From PALSA-660 sp036508075 (GTDB lineage: Bacteria; Actinomycetota; Coriobacteriia; Anaerosomatales; PALSA-660), in the NCBI GenBank assembly GCA_036508075.1, contig DATCIA010000077.1, forward strand, positions 1-10,264: a DNA stretch of 10,264 nucleotides, in the 5' to 3' direction. The stretch's first letter is position 1, and the number at the start of each line of letters is the position of its first letter. A program made the translations under genes and the position numbers. Shown piece by piece: positions 6,198 through 10,264 of this stretch. The notes under the pieces are model-generated. The model did not search any database. It was given only the letters and a program-made list of their open reading frames with translations, and was not told the DNA's origin.

Positions 6198-6755
6198 CTA
6201 TCCCAGGTGCGACCGGCTCTGCGTCGGATCGGTCTGCCCCTGGTAGCGGCTCCCGAGCCCGGGGGACCCGTACGGGCGATCGACCGGCGTGGTCATGAGC
6301 ATGAACGACACCTGCCCGATCGCCATCCCGGGCGTCAGCACGATCGGCAGGTTCGCGACATTGGAGAGTTCGAGGGTGATCGTGCCCTCCCAGCCCGGGT
6401 CGATGTAGCCCGCGGTCGAGTGGATCAGCAGACCCAGCCGTCCGAGCGAGCTCTTCCCTTCCAGACGGGCGACGATGTCATCGGGCAGCGCCAGACGCTC
6501 GACCGTCGCTCCCAGCACGAACTCCCCGGGGTGCAGCACGAACGGTTCCTCGGTCGAGGACTGCACCATGTCCATCAGCCCGACCTGGTCCATCGACGGG
6601 TCGATGTAGGGGTAGCGCGAGTTGCGGAACACCCGGAAGCGAGAGCCCAGGTGCAGGTCGACGCTGGAGGGCTGGATGTCCTTCTCGTCCACGGGATCGA
6701 TGCGGATGCGGCCCGCCGCCAGTTGCTCCCGGATCGTACGGTCCGATAGGACCAC
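6198..6755 (-). CDS. dcd: dCTP deaminase, probably bifunctional (dUMP-forming)
   Basis: Dcd deaminates dCTP toward dTTP synthesis. This 185-residue protein has the family core: IQPSSVDLHLGSRFRVF (27-43), HPGEFVLG (75-82), RLEGKSSLGRLGL (97-109), HSTAGYIDPGWEG (112-124) and ITLELSN (126-132) with the catalytic Glu129 region, ending in GSRYQGQ and a Ser/Thr/Arg tail. The sequence follows the Mycobacterium tuberculosis enzyme closely, including FRVFxNxRYxxIDP and QPSS. That enzyme both deaminates and hydrolyses to dUMP, so I infer the bifunctional type. The start is GTG at 6755 with AAGGAG 9 bases upstream; the frame upstream of it is not Dcd-like. It lies 100 bases after nrdJ on the same strand, a functional pairing in deoxynucleotide supply, with a hairpin between them. 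Confidence 0.93.
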   Translation of the reverse strand: MVLSDRTIREQLAAGRIRIDPVDEKDIQPSSVDLHLGSRFRVFRNSRYPYIDPSMDQVGLMDMVQSSTEEPFVLHPGEFVLGATVERLALPDDIVARLEGKSSLGRLGLLIHSTAGYIDPGWEGTITLELSNVANLPIVLTPGMAIGQVSFMLMTTPVDRPYGSPGLGSRYQGQTDPTQSRSHLG

Positions 6756-6798
6756 GGTGCACCACTCCTTCGTGTCGACCTGAGATGAGAACCGACAC

Positions 6799-6830
6799 GG
6801 GGCGGACCGGGGATGATCCCGTTCCGCCCC
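6799..6830 (-). terminator. GC-rich hairpin between nrdJ and dcd
   Basis: A stem of 13 bases with one mismatch (GGGGCGGA-x-CGGG) and a 5-base loop sits 26 bases beyond the nrdJ stop. The following minus-strand bases (TGTCGGTTCTCATCTC) are only mildly T-rich. It may be a partial terminator that lowers dcd relative to nrdJ, or an mRNA 3'-end stabiliser. The leader left before dcd is short (about 43 bases) and shows no clear separate promoter. Confidence 0.5.
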
Positions 6831-6855
6831 GCGCATGGTGCCGGTTGTTGCTAGG

Positions 6856-9135
6856 CTACGCGCACTTGGAAAAACCACAGGCGCGGCATACGGCGCAGCC
6901 ACTCTCGTGCTCGAGCGAGCTCCCGCACTCGGGGCAGGCGCCTGCGAGGTTGTCGAGCTTGTCGGTGTTCTTGTGGACGGCCGTGGGCATCTCGCCCGTC
7001 TCCTGCCACCCGATGAAGTGCTCGAGCGCGATGCCGACCGCGTCGGCGCAGGAGAGCACCTTGCCGCCTTCGGCCCACGTCGGCGTGGGGCACCGGATGC
7101 CCCGCAGCTGACGAACGACGGCCTCCGGGTCCACACCCGCGCGCAGCGACATCGAGATCATGCGGGAGAGCGCCTCGGACTGGCTCGCCGCGCAGCCGCC
7201 GGACTTGCCCATCGACGTGAAGACCTCACACAGCCCCTGCTCGTCGGCGTTGATGGTGACGTAGAGGTTGCCGCAGCCGGTCTTGATCTTCTCGGTGCGG
7301 CCGACCGTGACGGCCGGACGCGGGCGGGGCTCGATCTCGCCGTGACGCTGCTCGGCGACCTCGCCGGCACCACTCTGACCGGACTTGCCGGTGGTCAGGA
7401 CCTGGTTGTCCTTGCTGCCGTCGCGATAGATCGTGACGCCCTTCGTGCCGAGCTTGTTGGCGAGGTCGTAGACTTCACGAACGTCCTCGGGGGTGGCGTC
7501 GTGGCTGAAGTTGACCGTCTTGCTGACGGCGTTGTCGGTGTGCTTCTGGAACGCGGCCTGCATACGCACATGCCACATCGGCGCGATGTCGTGCGCCGTC
7601 ACGAACGCGCGGCGGATGTCCTCCGGCACCTCTTCGATGTCGCTGACCGACCCATGGTCGGCGATCAACGCCATCAGTTCGCGGCTGTAGAAACCGCGCT
7701 TGATCGCCATGTCCTCGAACATCGGGTTGACCTCGATAAGGCGGTCGTTGTCCATGACCGTGCGGACGTAGCTCACGGCGAACAGGGGCTCGATGCCGCT
7801 CGAGCAGTTGGCGATGATCGACAGCGTCCCGGTCGGAGCGATCGTGGTCACGGTCGCGTTGCGGATCGGTCCGCCATCGGGGTTGTCGTAGATCGATCCG
7901 GCGAAGTTGGGGAACGAACCGCGGACCTCGGCGAGCTTGCGCGAGGCGGCCTTGCCCTCCGCGTCGATGAAGCCCATGACCTTTTCGCCCAGCGAGACGG
8001 CCTCGTCGGAGTCGTATGCGATGCCCATCTGGATGAGCATGTCGGCATAGCCCATCACGCCGAGGCCGATCTTGCGGTTTCCGCGGGCCAGCTCGGTGAT
8101 CTTGGGCAGCGGGTACTCGTTGACGTCGATGACATCGTCCAGGAAGCGAACGCCGCGATGCACGGTGTCGGCCAGGTGGTCCCAGTCGACCTCGAGGCGG
8201 CCGTCGCGCATGGTGAGCATGCGGGACAGGTTGACCGACCCGAGGTTGCACGCCTCGTACGGGAGCAGCGGCTGCTCGCCGCACGGGTTGGTGGACTCGA
8301 TCTCACCGAGAAGAGGGGTGGGGTTGTCGCGGTTCATGCGGTCGATGAAGATGATGCCGGGATCACCCGTGGCCCACGCCATCTGGATGATGAGGTCGTA
8401 GACCTCGCGGGCGTCGAGCTCGCCCATCGGCTCGCCATCGCGCGGGTTGAGAAGCGCGTAGGTCGAACCGTCCTCGACCGCGCGCAGGAACTCCTCGGTC
8501 AGCGCGACCGAGATGTTGAAGTTGGCGAAGTCACCGTCTTCCTTGCACCTGATGAACTGCAGGACATCCGGGTGATCGACGCGCAGGACGCCCATGTTGG
8601 CGCCGCGGCGCGTGCCGCCCTGCTTGACCGCCTCGGTGGCCTGGTTGAACACGCGCATGAACGACACCGGACCCGACGAGACGCCCTGGGTCGAGCGCAC
8701 CTGATCGCCGGCGGGGCGCAGACGCGAGAAGGAGAACCCCGTGCCTCCGCCAGACTTGTGGATGATCGCGGTGTCACGAACAGCGCCGAAGATCGAGTCC
8801 ATGGAGTCCAGGATCGGCAGGACGAAGCAGGCCGAAAGCTGCTGCAGCTCGCGACCGGCGTTCATAAGGGTCGGTGAGTTCGGGAGGAAGTCGAGCGACG
8901 TCATCAGCTCGTAGAAGTCACGGGCGACCTCCATGGTCGCGGCGTCGTCGGCGCCGTGCAGGCGCTCCGCCTGCGCGATGTTCTCGGCCACGCGCGCGAA
9001 CATGTCCGACGGCTTCTCGACCGCCTGACCGTCGTCGTCCCGCAGCAGATACCGCCTCTGCAGCACCTTCAGCGAGTTGGGAGCGAGTGTCTCATCGATC
9101 ACCCGCGAGTAGGTCGTCTTGCCCGGCTTTGCCAT
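6856..9135 (-). CDS. nrdJ: Adenosylcobalamin-dependent (class II) ribonucleotide reductase
   Basis: NrdJ converts ribonucleotides to deoxyribonucleotides using adenosylcobalamin to make the active-site thiyl radical, so it needs no oxygen. The 759-residue protein has NSPTLMNAG (86-94), LSACFVLP with Cys103 as the first redox thiol, HKSGGGTGFSFSRLRP (126-141), the N-P-C-G-E triad at 283-287 with radical Cys285 and Glu287, IAPTGTLSIIANCSSGIEP (432-450) with Cys444 as partner thiol, and RGGAN-type GGTRRGANMG. A Gly/Glu-rich linker (about 580-612) leads to a C-terminal part with TGCGNLYVTIN (619-629) and a cysteine-rich tail: C734-PE-C737, C747-AV-C750, C753, C758. The tail is probably a zinc ribbon plus the shuttle thiols that reduce the active site. 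ATG 9135 has GGAGG 11 bases upstream. The frame is open upstream to 9387, but that part covers the promoter. No intein or N-terminal ATP-cone is seen. Confidence 0.96.
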   Translation of the reverse strand: MAKPGKTTYSRVIDETLAPNSLKVLQRRYLLRDDDGQAVEKPSDMFARVAENIAQAERLHGADDAATMEVARDFYELMTSLDFLPNSPTLMNAGRELQQLSACFVLPILDSMDSIFGAVRDTAIIHKSGGGTGFSFSRLRPAGDQVRSTQGVSSGPVSFMRVFNQATEAVKQGGTRRGANMGVLRVDHPDVLQFIRCKEDGDFANFNISVALTEEFLRAVEDGSTYALLNPRDGEPMGELDAREVYDLIIQMAWATGDPGIIFIDRMNRDNPTPLLGEIESTNPCGEQPLLPYEACNLGSVNLSRMLTMRDGRLEVDWDHLADTVHRGVRFLDDVIDVNEYPLPKITELARGNRKIGLGVMGYADMLIQMGIAYDSDEAVSLGEKVMGFIDAEGKAASRKLAEVRGSFPNFAGSIYDNPDGGPIRNATVTTIAPTGTLSIIANCSSGIEPLFAVSYVRTVMDNDRLIEVNPMFEDMAIKRGFYSRELMALIADHGSVSDIEEVPEDIRRAFVTAHDIAPMWHVRMQAAFQKHTDNAVSKTVNFSHDATPEDVREVYDLANKLGTKGVTIYRDGSKDNQVLTTGKSGQSGAGEVAEQRHGEIEPRPRPAVTVGRTEKIKTGCGNLYVTINADEQGLCEVFTSMGKSGGCAASQSEALSRMISMSLRAGVDPEAVVRQLRGIRCPTPTWAEGGKVLSCADAVGIALEHFIGWQETGEMPTAVHKNTDKLDNLAGACPECGSSLEHESGCAVCRACGFSKCA

Positions 9136-9221
9136 GTCGAACCGATCCTCCCTCAAGCAGCGAAAGGGACGCCCCCCGCGTGGAAATCGGTTCCGCGGCT
9201 GCCCCAGCGATTCGTCGTCGC

Positions 9222-9268
9222 GTACTAGATGTTGCGCTTGTTGATAGTAGAACCCCAACCTGTAGTGC
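9222..9268 (-). promoter_or_regulatory. Pair of NrdR-box-like sites over the nrdJ promoter
   Basis: Two 16-bp sites, 9253-9268 and 9222-9237, each match about 10 of 16 positions of the NrdR box consensus ACACWATATATWGTGT. Their cores are CAACCTGTAGTG (plus strand) and CAACATCTAGTA (minus strand), which agree with each other at 9 of 12 positions. They are 31 bp apart, centre to centre, three helical turns, which is the classic NrdR pairing. One lies in the -35/-10 spacer and the other begins at the predicted start of transcription. NrdR is a zinc-finger/ATP-cone repressor of ribonucleotide reductase genes; its gene is not in the window. Confidence 0.5.
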
Positions 9269-9273
9269 GTCAA
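9244..9273 (-). promoter_or_regulatory. nrdJ promoter, TTGACG-18-TACTAT
   Basis: On the minus strand TTGACG (9268-9273) is a five-of-six -35 match and TACTAT (9244-9249) a four-of-six -10, separated by 18 bases. Transcription would start near 9237-9238, leaving a leader of about 100 bases before the nrdJ ATG. I see no cobalamin-riboswitch B12-box in that leader. Confidence 0.6.
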
Positions 9274-9346
9274 CGCGCCAACGCCGAGCGGCGGACTTCG
9301 CGTTCCGAACGGCAACGAAGTCCCGACGCATGACCCTTGACATGCA

Positions 9347-9380
9347 ACGAGCGCCCCGCGGTGATCCGCGGGGCGCTCGT
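9347..9380 (-). terminator. Perfect 15-bp hairpin between the NifU-like gene and nrdJ
   Basis: ACGAGCGCCCCGCGG and its exact complement flank a TGAT loop, and ATGCA/TGCAT (9342-9346 and 9383-9387) extends the stem after a small bulge. It begins 24 bases past the NifU-like stop and lies upstream of the nrdJ promoter. Its position and strength fit a terminator for the NifU-like transcript. There is no real T-run on either strand, so an atypical or Rho-assisted terminator is possible. Confidence 0.7.
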
Positions 9381-9403
9381 GATGCATACCGGTCCTTCGA
9401 AGC

Positions 9404-9625
9404 CTAGACGGCCTCGACGCGCTCGACTTCGGGAAGCTCGGCCTTCAGCACGCGCTCTACGCCGTTGGCCAGGGTCAGCTGAGACATCGGGCAACCGCGG
9501 CAGGCGCCCTGCAGGGCTACCTTCACGACGCCACCCTCGACCGCGACGAGCTCCACGTCGCCACCGTCGGCCTGCAGCGCGGGCCTGATCTTGTCGAGTA
9601 CCGCCTGGACTTCTTCGTTCGTCAT
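9404..9625 (-). CDS. NifU C-terminal-domain protein (Nfu-type Fe-S carrier)
   Basis: This 73-residue protein is a stand-alone NifU C-terminal (Nfu) domain, a small scaffold or carrier that holds a [4Fe-4S] cluster between two subunits and passes it to apo-enzymes. It starts VQAVLDKIRPALQADGGDVELVAV (6-29), the family's opening helix and GGD turn, and has the cluster-binding CRGC at 42-45 followed by PMSQLTLANGVERVL. Length matches other single-domain members. ATG 9625 has AAGGA 8 bases upstream. It has its own promoter and a strong hairpin after it, so it is probably a single-gene unit between 5S rRNA and nrdJ. Nearby client candidates include the Fe-S glycosylase, but they are not co-transcribed. 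Confidence 0.93.
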   Translation of the reverse strand: MTNEEVQAVLDKIRPALQADGGDVELVAVEGGVVKVALQGACRGCPMSQLTLANGVERVLKAELPEVERVEAV

Positions 9626-9692
9626 GTTCTTCGTCCTTCATGTAGGGGCCGGCGGCCCGGGAAGCTCCGCCCGCGGATGGTTGTCGCTGCGA

Positions 9693-9722
9693 AGCATACC
9701 TAATCCCTACTGGTTCAGTCAA
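9693..9722 (-). promoter_or_regulatory. Promoter of the NifU-like gene, TTGACT-18-TATGCT
   Basis: TTGACT (9717-9722) is a five-of-six -35 and TATGCT (9693-9698) a four-of-six -10 preceded by G, with 18 bases between them. Transcription would start near 9686, giving a leader of about 60 bases. This is the best promoter pair in the window apart from that of nrdJ. Confidence 0.6.
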
Positions 9723-9731
9723 GATAGGGAT
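9703..9731 (-). promoter_or_regulatory. Operator-like inverted repeats over the NifU-like promoter
   Basis: Two dyads overlap here. The outer one is a perfect ATCCCTA / TAGGGAT pair with 15 bases between arms. The inner one is ACTG-AAC-CAGT (9709-9719), inside TTGACTGAACCAGTAGG, which resembles the E. coli IscR type-1 site (YYGACTR-www-YAGTC). Both cover the -35 and the spacer, a normal place for a repressor. The regulator is not in the window, and a link to an Rrf2-family Fe-S sensor is an inference. Confidence 0.4.
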
Positions 9732-9784
9732 CCGGGCCGAGAGCGGCGCCGGCGGCGTCGACCGCCTGAGACCTCGAGCGCCTG

Positions 9785-9803
9785 AAGAAACGGCGAAAGC
9801 CGT
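9785..9803 (-). terminator. Terminator after 5S rRNA
   Basis: On the minus strand a perfect 5-bp stem ACGGC-TTTC-GCCGT is followed by TTCTTC, a short T-rich tail 8 bases beyond the mature 5S end. Its first arm is also part of the 3' strand of the pre-5S stem, so the two structures exclude each other. The stem is short, so the call is moderate. Confidence 0.5.
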
Positions 9804-9940
9804 CGGATGTGCTCAGCGACGTCCTACTCTCCCACGGCGGCTGCCGCAGTACCATCGGCGCTGGAGGGCTTAACTTCCGAGTTCGGAATGGGATCGGGTG
9901 TACCCCCTCCGCCATAGCCACTGAGCACATCCGACGGCTT
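9797..9940 (-). repeat. 20-bp pre-5S rRNA processing stem
   Basis: Bases 9797-9816 and 9921-9940 are perfect inverted copies of 20 bases. They extend helix I of 5S by about 14 bp beyond each mature end. In the precursor RNA this makes a long duplex that a maturation nuclease (RNase E, RNase III or RNase M5 type) would cut. This explains the near-identical flanking sequence; it is not a mobile-element repeat. Confidence 0.85.
9811..9926 (-). rRNA. rrf: 5S ribosomal RNA
   Basis: The minus strand reads GTGGCTATGGCGGAGGGGGT, ACACCCGATCCCATTCCGAA, CTCGGAAGTTAAGCCCTCCA, GCGCCGATGGTACTGCGG and GTGGGAGAGTAGGACG in order, the full conserved 5S pattern. The terminal helix I is CTCAGYG-type: GCTCAGTGG at the 5' end pairs with the 3' GTCGCTGAGC. 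Ends are set from that helix and could be off by a few bases. It lies about 140 bases downstream of 23S rRNA, in the normal 23S-5S order. Confidence 0.95.
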
Positions 9941-10065
9941 CCATCACTTCAGGCGTGATATCGCTCGTCGGAGCGATATGAGGTTGTCAACAGCCGTGCT
10001 CGAACAAGGTGCGTTTCCGCACCCTGAGAGCTGCATAGCGAAGTCACGCGCCAAGAACAGATGAT
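9941..10065 (-). other. 23S-5S internal transcribed spacer with two hairpins
   Basis: The spacer holds no tRNA. A 9-bp perfect hairpin, ATATCGCTC-GTCG-GAGCGATAT, lies at 9958-9979, and a 6-bp one, GGTGCG-TTTC-CGCACC, at about 10009-10024. These are probably rRNA processing structures. A TTGACA on the minus strand (about 9985-9990) has no matching -10 and is not called as a promoter. Confidence 0.65.

Positions 10066-10264
<199 letters not shown>

Noticed and set aside
6835..8877. A 680-codon open frame on the plus strand over nrdJ
   Set aside because: It is antisense to a certain, motif-complete gene, and its product is Arg/Asp/Val-rich without domains. High GC keeps such antisense frames open; the same applies to the long frames over DUF1015 (2790-3776) and azlC (1105-2247).
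9136..9243. Cobalamin riboswitch ahead of the B12-dependent reductase
   Set aside because: The leader is about 100 bases and I find no B12-box-like sequence; it is too short for a typical cobalamin riboswitch.
9797..9940. 20-bp inverted repeats as insertion-sequence ends
   Set aside because: They enclose only 5S rRNA and extend its helix I, so they are a processing stem. No transposase is present.
9980..9996. TTGACA in the 23S-5S spacer as an internal promoter
   Set aside because: No -10 lies 16-19 bases downstream; the bases there belong to the 9-bp spacer hairpin.

Overview
The window is high-GC, densely packed chromosomal DNA. Much of its content (AzlC/AzlD, a mycobacterial-type dCTP deaminase, an adenosylcobalamin-dependent ribonucleotide reductase, a CW-motif Cys-rich mini-protein, a probable leaderless gene) points to an actinobacterial lineage. 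A deep-branching, possibly anaerobic Coriobacteriia-like group is my best guess, made from gene content and composition only. It looks like ordinary core genome: I see no insertion sequence, phage, CRISPR array, toxin-antitoxin pair or other transfer sign, and I do not see a clearly new biological system.

Layout, left to right. (1) The start of lgt (prolipoprotein diacylglyceryl transferase) runs off the left edge on the minus strand, divergent from a rhomboid-family intramembrane protease. (2) A small unrecognised CxxC protein (minus) converges on the rhomboid gene. It is divergent from azlC-azlD, which encode a two-component branched-chain amino acid exporter with an ATGA overlap. A DUF1015 protein follows on the same strand. 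(3) Converging on DUF1015 is a two-gene minus-strand unit: an 82-residue Cys-rich CW-motif protein, then 5 bases later an endonuclease III-like HhH-GPD glycosylase with a [4Fe-4S] cysteine set. (4) Divergent from that unit is a geranylgeranyl-reductase-family FAD oxidoreductase.

(5) The right 4 kb is all on the minus strand. Read in its own direction it is the 23S rRNA 3' end, a spacer, 5S rRNA, a NifU C-terminal-domain Fe-S protein, class II ribonucleotide reductase (nrdJ) and dCTP deaminase (dcd). The last two form a deoxynucleotide-supply pair: NrdJ makes dNTPs, and Dcd turns dCTP into the dTTP precursor dUMP.

The most informative non-coding signals are in this right part. They are a TTGACG-18-TACTAT promoter for nrdJ overlaid by two NrdR-box-like sites exactly 31 bp apart, and a TTGACT-18-TATGCT promoter for the NifU-like gene overlaid by an IscR type-1-like dyad and a 29-bp inverted repeat. 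There is also a perfect 15-bp hairpin between nifU and nrdJ, and a 20-bp pre-5S processing stem whose 3' arm overlaps a terminator hairpin. No stretch over 300 bases lacks a gene.
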